DNA of 39,110 bases from PALSA-1006 sp036171275. GTDB taxonomy: Bacteria > Pseudomonadota > Gammaproteobacteria > Burkholderiales > Gallionellaceae. Position numbers and translations under genes: made by a program. The stretch lies in NCBI GenBank assembly GCA_036171275.1, contig JAVHQT010000057.1:1-39110 (forward strand). Direction: 5' to 3'. Positions 8,361 to 17,474 of this stretch are shown here, one piece after another. How positions within the stretch are numbered: position 1 is the stretch's first letter; each line of letters starts with the position of its first letter. The notes beneath the pieces are model-generated. The model made no database searches, was not told where the DNA came from, and worked only from the letters and a program-made list of their open reading frames with translations.

Positions 8361-9277
8361 TTTGCTGCCCCCACTTGCTTCACCGCGTGACCGCCGAACG
8401 CATTGCGCATGGTGGACAATAAACGATAACCGTACCCCGTTTGATTTTGGCTATTGAAGCGCATTTGCAAGGCTAACGTCAGCACTGGCGCGGCGACACC
8501 TTGATCAATCGACTCAATCACCGTCCAACGACCTTCGCCAGAATCGGGTACGAACGGTGCAATTGCCGCTAATTTTTGATCAACTTTTAGGGCTTCAGCG
8601 GTCAAATCGAGCAGCCAACTCCGCACCACGGAACTATGCCGCCACAACTCAGTAATTTCTGCCAAGTCCAAGTTAAACTCTTGTTTTCCTTGCAATAATT
8701 CCAAGCCTTCTGCCAATGATTGCATCATGCCGTATTCAATTCCGTTATGTATCATCTTGGTAAAATGCCCAGCACCAATCGGACCGACGTGTGCCCAGCC
8801 GCGATCCGCAGCTGGCGCTAACACTTGCAAAATCGGCGTCATGGTTTTCGCCACCGCAGCACTCGCGCCAACCATTAGACAATAACCGTTTTCCATCCCC
8901 CACACACCACCGGAGGTGCCGGAATCCATAAAGCCGATACCGTGCTCGGCCAGCCAAACGCCGCGCCGCTGGCTATCGTGATAATTAGAATTGCCGCCAT
9001 CAACAATAATATCGCCCTTGCTCAAAATGGGAACGAGTGCGCGAATTTGCTGCTCGGTCGGTTCGCCACTGGGCAACATTAACCAGACAATCCGCGGGCT
9101 AGACAGCTTCGCCACCGCATCTTCTGCTGAGCTAGCCGCCAACATCCCCACCTCATGGCGCAACTGCTCAACCACTTCGCTGCTGCGATCAAACCCCACC
9201 ACTTCCACGTTACCGTGTCGCAAACGGCGCACCATGTTGCCACCCATTTTTCCCAAACCAATCATTGCCATACGCAT
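8357..9277 (-). CDS. gnd: 6-phosphogluconate dehydrogenase, short (NAD-preferring type) form
   Basis: The enzyme decarboxylates 6-phosphogluconate to ribulose-5-phosphate. It has about 306 residues, matching the short GndA/YqeC-type enzymes rather than the 470-residue form. Motifs are IGLGKMGGNMVRRL (dinucleotide loop), VDGGNSNYHDSQRR, DSGTSGGVWGMENGYCLM, and KMIHNGIEYGMMQSLAEG with the catalytic Lys. I start at the ATG at 9277 because AAGGAG lies seven bases before it. A longer in-frame ATG at 9298 lies upstream of that site. The gene is first of gnd-zwf-glk and overlaps zwf by 4 bases. Short forms in other bacteria often prefer NAD; that is family knowledge and is not visible here. Confidence 0.93.
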   Translation of the reverse strand: MRMAMIGLGKMGGNMVRRLRHGNVEVVGFDRSSEVVEQLRHEVGMLAASSAEDAVAKLSSPRIVWLMLPSGEPTEQQIRALVPILSKGDIIVDGGNSNYHDSQRRGVWLAEHGIGFMDSGTSGGVWGMENGYCLMVGASAAVAKTMTPILQVLAPAADRGWAHVGPIGAGHFTKMIHNGIEYGMMQSLAEGLELLQGKQEFNLDLAEITELWRHSSVVRSWLLDLTAEALKVDQKLAAIAPFVPDSGEGRWTVIESIDQGVAAPVLTLALQMRFNSQNQTGYGYRLLSTMRNAFGGHAVKQVGAAK

Positions 9278-9714
9278 CTTCGTTCTCCTTAAAATCATGC
9301 AATTAAAAATCTGTGACTGTTGCTCAAAAAATTTGCCGCGTGGATTCTACCTGAAACGCAGCTCATTCCTTCAATCCGTAGGCAATACGCCTTGATTGCG
9401 CTCGTCGTCCACGGGCAAGAAGTGAGCTATGGCTGTAATAAAATAACGCCCTAACAGAGCATCCGTCCTTCGACTGAATCAGGAAGTTACTGTCGAATTA
9501 AATAGCAATAATATCAAATAAATCAATCACTTAAATCAATCCAGCACCAGACTATCCTGATCGGGTCGACTGCCTCAGCGCGAACGATTTATTTAATCCA
9601 CGCTCCCCTAACTGCTGCGAACATCGATAAACCGCCATGTTAAGAGCGCACTACTTTTTATTTCATCCCGACGTAAAATGACCGCCGTACCGAATAATCA
9701 AGAAGGCTTAATTC
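9278..9714. other. Divergent promoter region between gnd and pgl
   Basis: About 437 bases separate the divergent gnd and pgl starts. I find no gene. The middle is AT-rich (about 9485-9540). A REP-like piece with GTCGACTGCCTCAGCGCGAACGA lies at 9565-9587. Promoters for both directions must be here, but no -35/-10 pair stands out enough to place. Confidence 0.5.
9565..9587. repeat. REP-like fragment in the gnd-pgl intergenic region
   Basis: Shares CGAC-n-GCCTCAG-n-GCGAACG with the widespread REP core and with the fragment at 6806-6832. It is short and degenerate, so it is a weak call. Confidence 0.3.
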
Positions 9715-10425
9715 ATGTCAAACTCGCTAATCCAATCCTCTCGCTGGCAAACTTTTGCCAGTGCCCAAGCGTTGCAAAGCGCTGCCGTCAACTCTATTTT
9801 AGCCGCCGCAAGTGAAGCCATTGTGACACGCGGCGCTTTTCGCTTGGTCTTAGCCGGTGGCAGCACGCCACAAAAAATCTACCAAGCCTTGCAAAAAGCC
9901 GACACTAATTGGGCAAAATGGCATCTTTATTTTGGTGACGAACGCTGTTTACCCAGCGACCACGGTGACCGAAATAGCCAAATGGCGGCGCTGGCTTGGT
10001 TAAATCAGGTCGCAATTCCCACGTCACAGATTCATCCGATTCAAGCAGAATTGGGCGCAGAAATTGCCGCGAAAAAATACTCACAACTCATTGATTATAT
10101 TGATTATTTTGACATGACTTTGCTAGGTTTAGGCGAAGATGGACATACTGCCAGCCTGTTTCCAAATCACGATTGGGGTAGCACAAACCGAGCACCGAGC
10201 ACCTTAGCGGTTTTTGATGCACCTAAAGCGCCCGCTGAACGCGTTTCGCTCAGCGCTAACCGATTAAGCCAATCTAAAAAAATACTTTTTCTGGTCACCG
10301 GCAGCGGCAAACAAGAAGCCGTGCAACGCTGGAAAAACCAGCAATCGATTCCCGCAGCCGCCATTGCACCGCTAAACGGGGTGGATATTTTTGTGGATTC
10401 TGCCGCCAGTGGGGCTTTGCCCTAA
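9715..10425 (+). CDS. pgl: 6-phosphogluconolactonase (DevB/Pgl family)
   Basis: The enzyme hydrolyses 6-phosphogluconolactone, the step between Zwf and Gnd. Its 236 residues fit the DevB-type family. Motifs are RLVLAGGSTPQKIYQAL near residue 40, WHLYFGDERCLPSDHGDRN near 80, and LGLGEDGHTASLFPNH near 140, all in the expected order. The ATG is preceded by AAGAAGG. It is divergent from gnd-zwf-glk and convergent with pgm. Together these four genes complete the oxidative branch from glucose to ribulose-5-phosphate. Confidence 0.95.
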   Translation: MSNSLIQSSRWQTFASAQALQSAAVNSILAAASEAIVTRGAFRLVLAGGSTPQKIYQALQKADTNWAKWHLYFGDERCLPSDHGDRNSQMAALAWLNQVAIPTSQIHPIQAELGAEIAAKKYSQLIDYIDYFDMTLLGLGEDGHTASLFPNHDWGSTNRAPSTLAVFDAPKAPAERVSLSANRLSQSKKILFLVTGSGKQEAVQRWKNQQSIPAAAIAPLNGVDIFVDSAASGALP

Positions 10426-10464
10426 TCTTAAAGTGAGCTGATCAAATTTTATATAAGCACTTGA

Positions 10465-10496
10465 TTATAAGGGGAAAAATAATTTATTCCCTTTAT
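10465..10496. terminator. Possible bidirectional terminator between pgl and pgm
   Basis: Between two convergent genes, TATAAGGGG and CCCTTTATA arms around an A/T-rich loop can form an imperfect hairpin with A-rich and T-rich flanks. One bulge is needed and no folding energy was computed. Confidence 0.35.
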
Positions 10497-10554
10497 ACAT
10501 CACCCTCTCCCAACTCAAGCTTTTACCGGTAGGTGAAGAAACGATCGCTAGGTT

Positions 10555-12186
10555 TTAGGTAATCACTGTCGGTTGTTCGCGCCCCGTTCTTCCTTTTAGA
10601 TCAGATACTTGCAAGGCTATTTTGATCAAATCGGCGAGGGCAAGTTGCGCGTCAAGATGATGTTTGGTGGCATCGGCTTCATAGGCTTCCAAATACAAGC
10701 GCAGGGTTGCGCCTTCTGTGCCGGTACCAGATAAACGGAAAATGATGCGTGAGCCGTCGTTGAACAAAATGCGCACGCCTTGATTTTGACTGACGCTGCC
10801 ATCGACTGAATCGTGATAGCTAAAATCATCGCAACAATTAACCGTATATTTGCCGAAGGATTGGCCGCTCAAGCTTGAAAACTGCTCACGCACGTGTTGC
10901 ATCACGCCATTGGCAGCCTCGGTTGGTAGTGCTTCGTAGTCATAACGCGAATAAAAATTGCGGCCGTAACTCGCCCAATGTTCACGCACAATCGTTTCTA
11001 CTGATTGTTTGCGAACAGCCAAAATGTTCAACCAAAACAAGACTGCCCACAACCCATCTTTTTCACGCACATGGTCTGAACCGGTGCCGAAACTTTCTTC
11101 GCCACACAAGGTGACTTTGCCTGCATCCATCAAATTGCCAAAAAACTTCCAACCCGTTGGCGTTTCAAAACACGGGATATTCAGGGCTTTTGCTACGCGG
11201 TCAGCTGCCGCGCTGGTCGGCATGGAACGTGCAATCCCTGCCAAGCCTTTTTTATAGGCAGGTGCAAGGGTGGCATTGGCTGCCAGCAGGGCTAAACTAT
11301 CCGAAGGCGTCACAAAAAAATGCCGACCTAAAATCATATTCCGGTCACCATCGCCATCAGACGCCGCGCCGAAATCAGGTGCCGCATCGCTATACATAAT
11401 CTCAACTAAATCATGGGCATAGGTTAAATTTGGATCAGGATGGCCGCCGCCAAAATCTTCCCGTGGCACGCCGTTCATTACACTGCCCACGCTCGCACCC
11501 AGCCGTTTTTCCAGAATTTCTTTGGCATAAGGACCATTCACCGCGTGCATCGCGTCAAACTGCAAACGGAAACCGCTGTCAAGCAAGGCGCGAATCGCTG
11601 AAAAATCAAACAGCGATTCCATCAATTCCGCATAATCACTCACAGAATCAATCACTTGCACTTGCATATCGCCCAACTGTGTTGTGCCCAAGGTATCGAG
11701 TGCGACATCGTCAGAGGATAAAATTCGATAGCTAGACATGGCTTTACTCTTCGCAAAAATAGCATCGGTAACCGTTTCTGTCGCCGGCCCGCCGTTGGCA
11801 CCATTGTATTTAATACCAAAATCTTCGCTGGGGCCGCCCGGATTATGACTGGCTGAAAGAATAATGCCGCCAAAAGTTTGATATTTGCGAATGACACACG
11901 AAGCCGCCGGTGTCGAAAGTATGCCACCTCGTCCAACCAGCACTTTGCCAAAGCCATTGGCAGCGGCCATTTTTAAAATAATCTGAATCGCTTCGCGGTT
12001 GAAATAACGCCCGTCGCCACCCAAAACCAAAGTCGCACCCTGCGGCACGGCAATACTGTCAAAAATAGACTGGACGAAATTCTCTAAATAATTTGCCTGT
12101 TGAAATACGGGCACTTTTTTTCGCAAGCCAGACGTGCCTGGCTTTTGATCGGAAAAAGGTTGGCTAGTAACGATTCGAATGCTCAT
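10555..12186 (-). CDS. pgm: Phosphoglucomutase (alpha-D-glucose type)
   Basis: The enzyme interconverts glucose-1-phosphate and glucose-6-phosphate, linking glycogen or nucleotide-sugar pools to the neighbouring Zwf route. It has about 543 residues, the usual length for the Pgm type. The N-terminal FGTSGLR-like segment reads KPGTSGLRKK. The catalytic phosphoserine loop is ILSASHNPGGP near residue 110, the metal loop is ASDGDGDRNMILG near 280, the sugar loop is CGEESFGTGSDHVREKDG near 365, and the C-terminal phosphate site is FRLSGTGTEGATLRLY near 500. I start at the ATG at 12186, which is preceded by GTGAG. A GTG four codons upstream is less likely. The gene is monocistronic and converges with pgl. 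Confidence 0.96.
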   Translation of the reverse strand: MSIRIVTSQPFSDQKPGTSGLRKKVPVFQQANYLENFVQSIFDSIAVPQGATLVLGGDGRYFNREAIQIILKMAAANGFGKVLVGRGGILSTPAASCVIRKYQTFGGIILSASHNPGGPSEDFGIKYNGANGGPATETVTDAIFAKSKAMSSYRILSSDDVALDTLGTTQLGDMQVQVIDSVSDYAELMESLFDFSAIRALLDSGFRLQFDAMHAVNGPYAKEILEKRLGASVGSVMNGVPREDFGGGHPDPNLTYAHDLVEIMYSDAAPDFGAASDGDGDRNMILGRHFFVTPSDSLALLAANATLAPAYKKGLAGIARSMPTSAAADRVAKALNIPCFETPTGWKFFGNLMDAGKVTLCGEESFGTGSDHVREKDGLWAVLFWLNILAVRKQSVETIVREHWASYGRNFYSRYDYEALPTEAANGVMQHVREQFSSLSGQSFGKYTVNCCDDFSYHDSVDGSVSQNQGVRILFNDGSRIIFRLSGTGTEGATLRLYLEAYEADATKHHLDAQLALADLIKIALQVSDLKGRTGREQPTVIT

Positions 12187-12396
12187 GTCTAATCTCACTC
12201 ACTTAAGAAATTTACAGGGCGCGAAGATTATCATCTTGCGTCAGGGCTGACGAATTTTTATCGCCCATTTTTGACTTTAGGCTTAGCTATCCCTAAGAAA
12301 CAGTGACTGAATTCGTTCGTGTTGCGCACACGCGCTGTCGCAAAGATGCTAAAAACTACGTTAAAATACCCTTCCAATTTTTAGGCCTATCTTCTC

Positions 12397-15192
12397 ATGC
12401 AAATGACTGTTTTACTGATCGACGATACCGCGACTAACCTTGTTTTACTGGGCGCACTGCTTAGAAAAGTGGAGAACGTCATCTCGGTTTCGTTTAGCGA
12501 CCCGCTGCTGGCGCTGGCATGGTGCGAAGCCCATACACCTGATTTGGTGTTAGTCGATTACATGATGCCGCAAATGAACGGTCTGCAATTCATCAGTCGC
12601 TTCCGCACCTTGAAGCACAAAGCCTTCGTGCCGATTATTATGGTCACGGCCTCTATTGATCGCGAAGTCCGCTTGCAAGCGCTGGAATTGACCATCAATG
12701 ATTTTTTAATCAAACCGCTAGATAGCGTGGAATTTGTGTTGCGTGTGCGCAATATGCTGGTGTTGCGCACAGCTCAGCTCGAACTGGAAGCTAGCTCAAA
12801 TTTAGCCTTACGCTCGCAACAACGCCAATATCAAACGGTGATTGAAGCGTCGCACGATGGATTTTTTGTCATCAATTTACACGGCCAATTTCTGCAAGCG
12901 AATGCGGCTTTTTGTCAATTGACTGAGTACAACCTAGATGCACTTTTGCAGCGAAACATTGCCGATTTTGTAGGCTTAATGACGCCGGAACAAACGCAAG
13001 AAAAAATCAATTTTATTGTCGCGCAAGGGCAAGCTCGCTTTGAATCAACCCTAACAACGCGCTCGGGACGCAAGTGGCCGTGTGAAGTCAGCGCGACTTA
13101 TTTGACAGGTGAAACACCCTCGATTTATGTTTTTATACATGATATTGAAGCACGTAAACAAACTGAAGAGCAGTTGCGTATCTTATCGCAAGCGGTCGAA
13201 CAGAATCCAAGCAGCATTGTTATCAGCGATACAGAAGGCACAATCGAATACGTCAATGCTGCCTTTACGCAAATCACTGGCTATACAGCGGCCGAAATTG
13301 TTGGCCAAAAAACTGGGTTTATCAAATCAGAAAAAACGACGCTAGCCACGTATGAGGCGCTTTGGCAAACTTTGCAACGCGGTGAAACATGGCAGGGTGA
13401 ATTTATCAATCGCCGTAAAAACGGAGAGTTGTTTAATGATTTTTCTATCATTGCCCCCATTCGTCAAAACGATGGACAGGTGACGCACTATTTATCGATT
13501 CAAACAGACGTCACCGAACAAAAGATTATTGAGCAAGAACTGAACTCATATCGACAAAATTTAGAAAACTTGGTTTTGCAACGCACGCAAGCATTTCTGG
13601 ATGCCAAATCGCAAGCTGAAGCGGCGAATCTAGCCAAAAGTGAATTTTTAGCCAACATCAGCCACGAAATTCGCACACCGATGAATGCCATTATTGGCTT
13701 CAATTTACTGTGCCTACGCACCGAGCTGAGCGCGCAACAAAAAGATTATTTAACAAAAATGAGTAGCGCTTCGCAGTCTTTGCTTAAACTAATTAACGAA
13801 GTTTTAGATTTATCAAAAATTGAAGCTGGGCAAATTACGCTCGAATCTATTCCGATGAACATTAAAAATATAATCAATAAAATCAATGAGTTAGTAAAGA
13901 TTAGCGCGGCAGAAAAAGGGGTACAACTCACCATCAATATCGCACCCAAATTAATGGCTTATTCGCTGCTAGGCGATCCGCAGCGTTTAAAGCAGATTTT
14001 GCTGAATTTGTGTAGCAACGCAATTAAATTTTCCCAGCAAGGCATCATCAAACTGGTGGTGGAAATTCAGTTGCAAGAAGCCGATGCGCTCACCTTGCTT
14101 TTTTCAGTACAAGACCAAGGTATTGGCATCACCCCAGAACAACAAGAAAAATTATTCAAGCCCTTCAGCCAGGCCGACGCTTCAACCACGCGTAACTTTG
14201 GCGGCACGGGACTTGGGCTGTCCATTTGCAAAGGTCTAGTCGAAAAAATGGGTGGGCAGATTTGGCTGAAAAGCAAAGCTAGCAGCGGCAGCACCTTTTA
14301 CTTCACCACGCGCCTGCTGTTGAATAACCAGACTGACCCAGTGATTGAAGCAACCGAAAGCACGCTTACCCTGCCTTTTTGGCACGACCGGCGTATTTTG
14401 TTAGTGGAAGATAATGCATTTAATCAACAAATTGCCAGTGAAATGCTAGCTGAGTTTGGGCTAAAAGTAGAGATAGCTGAAAATGGTGAACAAGCCATTC
14501 AAAAAATTGCAGAACACACTTTTGATTTAATTTTTATGGATATTCAAATGCCGGTAATGGATGGTTACGCTGCCACCGCGCATATTCGCAAGCAAGCTCA
14601 GTTTGCTGCGTTGCCGATTATTGCTTTAACCGCCAATGTAATGCGCCACGAACGAACGCTTTACGCGCAATTTGGCATGAACGACACCTTGGCAAAACCA
14701 ATTGAAGAAACGCAATTATTAGCTATTCTGAAGCAGTGGTTGCCCAAAGCCGACGCAGGATTTCAACGTACTGCAATTAAACCGACTACCCGCGTCGCAA
14801 GCCCTAAAACCATGTCAGCAACCGAAACCAGCCCAACTGAATTAGCGACGCTACCGAACTATCCTGGCATCAATCCAGGTCCGGTTATTCAAAGAATGCG
14901 CGGCAATATCAGTACCTTTAAACGAATTCTGGCGCTGTTTCCCACGCAATTTGGCGCGGCCATTTTGCCACTGGAGTCAGCATTAAATGCGCAAGACTTT
15001 GTAACGGCGGGGCGATTAGCGCATACAATTAAGGGGGCGGCCGCCACCATTGGTGCCGAACATTTATCTGAATGTGCCGCGCAACTTGAGGCAAGCTGTA
15101 AAAGCAATCCCAGCGCGGCAATCAATTTGCTACCCGCCGTTGATCAAGCATTAAAAATAGTCGTTCAGGGAATCAAAGATTCCAATCTATAA
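12397..15192 (+). CDS. Soluble phosphorelay hybrid kinase (REC-PAS-PAS-HisKA-HATPase-REC-Hpt)
   Basis: A 931-residue protein with no membrane segment. In order: an N-terminal receiver (VLLIDDTATN; phospho-Asp about 54 in LVLVDYMMPQMNG); PAS at about 145-255; a second PAS at about 262-380 (VNAAFTQITGYTAAEIVGQ); a coiled-coil; HisKA with FLANISHEIRTPMNAIIGF (His about 423); HATPase with NLCSNAIKFS, DQGIGI and GGTGLGLSICKGLV; a second receiver (ILLVEDNAFNQ; Asp about 715 in FMDIQMPVMDGY); and a C-terminal Hpt (AGRLAHTIKGAAATIGA; His about 876). This is a complete internal phosphorelay. The start MQMTV has no clear Shine-Dalgarno and the second Met is possible. A response regulator follows after 21 bases, then a BLUF photoreceptor, so light input is plausible (inference). 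The PAS ligands are not identifiable. Confidence 0.93.
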   Translation: MQMTVLLIDDTATNLVLLGALLRKVENVISVSFSDPLLALAWCEAHTPDLVLVDYMMPQMNGLQFISRFRTLKHKAFVPIIMVTASIDREVRLQALELTINDFLIKPLDSVEFVLRVRNMLVLRTAQLELEASSNLALRSQQRQYQTVIEASHDGFFVINLHGQFLQANAAFCQLTEYNLDALLQRNIADFVGLMTPEQTQEKINFIVAQGQARFESTLTTRSGRKWPCEVSATYLTGETPSIYVFIHDIEARKQTEEQLRILSQAVEQNPSSIVISDTEGTIEYVNAAFTQITGYTAAEIVGQKTGFIKSEKTTLATYEALWQTLQRGETWQGEFINRRKNGELFNDFSIIAPIRQNDGQVTHYLSIQTDVTEQKIIEQELNSYRQNLENLVLQRTQAFLDAKSQAEAANLAKSEFLANISHEIRTPMNAIIGFNLLCLRTELSAQQKDYLTKMSSASQSLLKLINEVLDLSKIEAGQITLESIPMNIKNIINKINELVKISAAEKGVQLTINIAPKLMAYSLLGDPQRLKQILLNLCSNAIKFSQQGIIKLVVEIQLQEADALTLLFSVQDQGIGITPEQQEKLFKPFSQADASTTRNFGGTGLGLSICKGLVEKMGGQIWLKSKASSGSTFYFTTRLLLNNQTDPVIEATESTLTLPFWHDRRILLVEDNAFNQQIASEMLAEFGLKVEIAENGEQAIQKIAEHTFDLIFMDIQMPVMDGYAATAHIRKQAQFAALPIIALTANVMRHERTLYAQFGMNDTLAKPIEETQLLAILKQWLPKADAGFQRTAIKPTTRVASPKTMSATETSPTELATLPNYPGINPGPVIQRMRGNISTFKRILALFPTQFGAAILPLESALNAQDFVTAGRLAHTIKGAAATIGAEHLSECAAQLEASCKSNPSAAINLLPAVDQALKIVVQGIKDSNL

Positions 15193-15213
15193 GCCAAACC
15201 AAAGGATTTTGAA

Positions 15214-16360
15214 ATGCAAAAATTAACTAATCGGCCGTCTATTTTACTGGTTGACGATGATTTATTAAGTCGCGAAATGTTGAAATTTGCTTTGGCTGAT
15301 GATTTTGTGTTGGAGGAAGTTAATTCGGGTGAGGCGTGTTTGGTTTCCGTCGCGAAAAAAATCCCTCAGTTAGTGGTAATGGATATTGAGATGCCCGGTT
15401 GGTGGGTATAAAACCTGCGAGAAGTTACGCCAATCCTATGATTTTCCAATCATTTTTGTTTCTTCGCATGATTCTTTGGAAGAGCGCTTAGAGGCGTTTG
15501 AAAGCGGGGGAAATGATTTTCTGGTAAAACCCTTTGATGCGGAAATTTTGGCGATTAAAGTCAAATTAGCCATTGAGGCAAAAATCGAACGAGATCGCCT
15601 GGCGAACGAAAAAAATAATTTGCAAAAAACCGCCCTGCAATTTCTTTCCAGCATAAGCGATAACGGCGTTTTGCTGAATTTTATTCGCACCAATTTGAGC
15701 TGTTCAGATCAAGAAAAATTGGCGGCCAATTTATTAGAGGCAACCATCCAATATGGCATTCATTGCCATATTCAAGTGCGTCATCCCAATGGCAATATCA
15801 CGCTCACGCCACAAGGCATCGCCACTCCGCTAGAAGAATCGGTGATTGATCAAAGCCAAACAATGGGGCGGATTTTCCAATTCAAAAAACGCATGGTCAT
15901 TAACTACAGCATGATTTCAATTATTGTGATTGATATGCCTGAAGACATGGATACCGCTGGACGGATTCGCGATAATTTGTGCATTTTGGCTGAAACCGCC
16001 GAAGCGATTACCGAAACCATTAGTGCGAGAAAATCATCCGCTGAAAAGGCAGAGCAACTGCAAGCCGCCAGTATCAACGCCACTTTATCGCTAGAAGAGG
16101 TTCGTACCGAATATCGAGCGCATCTGCGCGAAAGTCATTTTTTATTGCAGAAATTGGTCGATGAAGTTGAAAAATCGTATATATTTTTGGGACTTACCGA
16201 TAGGCAAGAATTGATGGTGACCGATATTATGAATAAAAATGTCGCACCGGTGATCGCGCTTTTTGAACGCAGCGCTGCGGTAGAAAATCGCTTCGATGAA
16301 ATTATTAACTCGTTAACCAACGATAAAAATGGCAATGCAGCCGATGTTTGGTTATTTTAA
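15214..16360 (+). pseudogene. Response regulator with conserved unknown output domain, interrupted by a frameshift
   Basis: Two overlapping reading frames together make one protein of about 382 residues. The first (15214-15411) gives a receiver start, SILLVDDDLLSREMLKFAL, and the phospho-Asp in LVVMDIEMPG (about 57), then runs into TAA after about 65 codons. The second frame resumes with GGYKTCEKLRQ, VSSHDSLEERLEAF and the receiver Lys in NDFLVKPFD. The break is at about 15398-15406, and one inserted base restores MPG-x-GGYKTC. After the receiver come a helix-rich linker and a conserved module with DMPEDMDTAGRIRDNLCILAETAEA, seen in other gammaproteobacterial regulators but of no known function to me. 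There is no DNA-binding or GGDEF output. AAAGGA precedes the ATG and the kinase stop is 21 bases upstream. It may be a true mutation or a base-call error near an assembly gap. Confidence 0.8.
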
Positions 16361-16394
16361 TTTTTTACGTAATTACTTGAATATATTGAACATT

Positions 16395-16835
16395 ATGAAA
16401 ATATACCAATTGATTTATAAAAGTCGTGCCTCCGAGAAAATCACGCAAGAAACGTTGCTTAAAATTTTGAAAAAAGCCCAGGAAAATAATGAGCGCCACC
16501 AGTTGTCGGGTTTTCTGATTTTTAAAAATAACGAATTTATTCAGTTATTAGAAGGTGCGAAAACGGATGTGCTGACCATTTTTAACGCAATCAAAGACGA
16601 TTCGCGCCACACAGACATCGAGATTTTGCTCGAAACAAACAGCAAAGAAAGGGCTATGGCGGCTTGGGTGATGGGTTACGGCTCAAGCGATCAAGAGTAC
16701 GATTTGCTCAGAGCTGAAGATTTTCATATTTCGATGGCAGAAACACGCAGCCTATGCGACATGATGACGGGCGAAATGAAAGCCATTTTTCAGGGATATT
16801 TACAAACGAGTGACCATCCAACTAAGCCGGTGTGA
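16395..16835 (+). CDS. BLUF-domain blue-light photoreceptor (PixD-like short form)
   Basis: A flavin-binding light sensor of 146 residues. Starting at the ATG at 16395, the diagnostic residues are Tyr8 (YQLIYKSRAS), Asn32 (QENNERHQLSGFL), Gln50 (FIQLLEG), Trp91 and Met93 (AAWVMGY). These are the same numbers as in cyanobacterial PixD, which supports this start over an in-frame Met 22 codons upstream. IKDDSRHTDIEIL is also typical. About 50 residues follow BLUF and contain no enzymatic domain, so the output is probably protein-protein contact. The gene lies 34 bases after the response regulator. In cyanobacteria PixD acts on the neighbouring receiver protein PixE, a useful precedent. No strong ribosome-binding site is seen. 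Confidence 0.93.
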   Translation: MKIYQLIYKSRASEKITQETLLKILKKAQENNERHQLSGFLIFKNNEFIQLLEGAKTDVLTIFNAIKDDSRHTDIEILLETNSKERAMAAWVMGYGSSDQEYDLLRAEDFHISMAETRSLCDMMTGEMKAIFQGYLQTSDHPTKPV

Positions 16836-16971
16836 CTAATTTTGAGCATTCATTTTTTTGATTTGTTTGATATTTATTCCGTTATGGTTCAACAATCATT
16901 TTCCAAGTCAGTTCAAGATTAAGCAGGAACTGACTAAATCTGTGTTTCCCTTAACAATTTTAGGATGAAAA

Positions 16972-17469
16972 ATGCGTTGGTTAGTCGTTACCTGCAAGCC
17001 TCGCCAAGAAACCATCGCACAAGAAAACTTATTGCGGCAGGGCTTCACTGTTTATTTACCGCGTATCTAAGTTAAAAAACGCAACAAAGACAAATGGATT
17101 GATAAGGTAGAAGCGCTCTTTCCGCGCTATCTTTTTATACAACTCGACACCAATCTTAAAAGCATTGCACCGGTACGCTCAACCCGTGGCGTGGTCGGCG
17201 TGGTCAGATTTGGCGAACAACCGGCAGTAATTGCTGATGAACTGATTGCTGCCATACGTCAGCGCGAAAATCCGCAATCAAATTTGCATCAGGAAACCAA
17301 GGCATTGTTTGCTCCGGGGGAGCGAGTCAGTTTTGCAGGCGCGAATTTTGCAGGCTTGGAAGGGATTTTTTTAGCAGATGACGGCGAAAAGCGCGTCATC
17401 ATTATGCTGGAAATGCTGGGGAAGTTGAATAAAGTCAGCATCCTTAAAGATGATGTTGTTAAAAAATAA
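16972..17469 (+). pseudogene. rfaH: RfaH/NusG-paralog transcription antiterminator with in-frame stop
   Basis: Read from ATG at 16972 (purine-rich TTAGGATGAAA upstream) the frame gives MRWLVVTCKPRQETIAQ and GFTVYLPRI, then TAA at 17068-17070 (codon 33). It continues in the same frame with VKKRNKDKW, LFPRYLFIQLD, TRGVVGVVRFGEQPAVI, and a KOW-like C-terminus (FAPGERVSFAGANFAGLEGIFL) to TAA at 17469. Full length would be 165 codons, matching RfaH (about 162). RfaH-type proteins bind RNA polymerase paused at ops sites and promote expression of long surface-polysaccharide or secretion operons. A single CAA-to-TAA change would explain the break. The C-terminal part could also be made from a later start, but it would lack the polymerase-binding beta strands. 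The assembly gap begins 18 bases after the stop, so a sequence error is possible. Confidence 0.82.
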
Positions 17470-17474
17470 ATAGT

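Noticed and set aside
16329..16394. A 22-residue extension of the BLUF protein overlapping the response regulator
   Set aside because: The ATG at 16395 places all five key residues at the PixD numbers. The extension is AT-rich and unlike the family.
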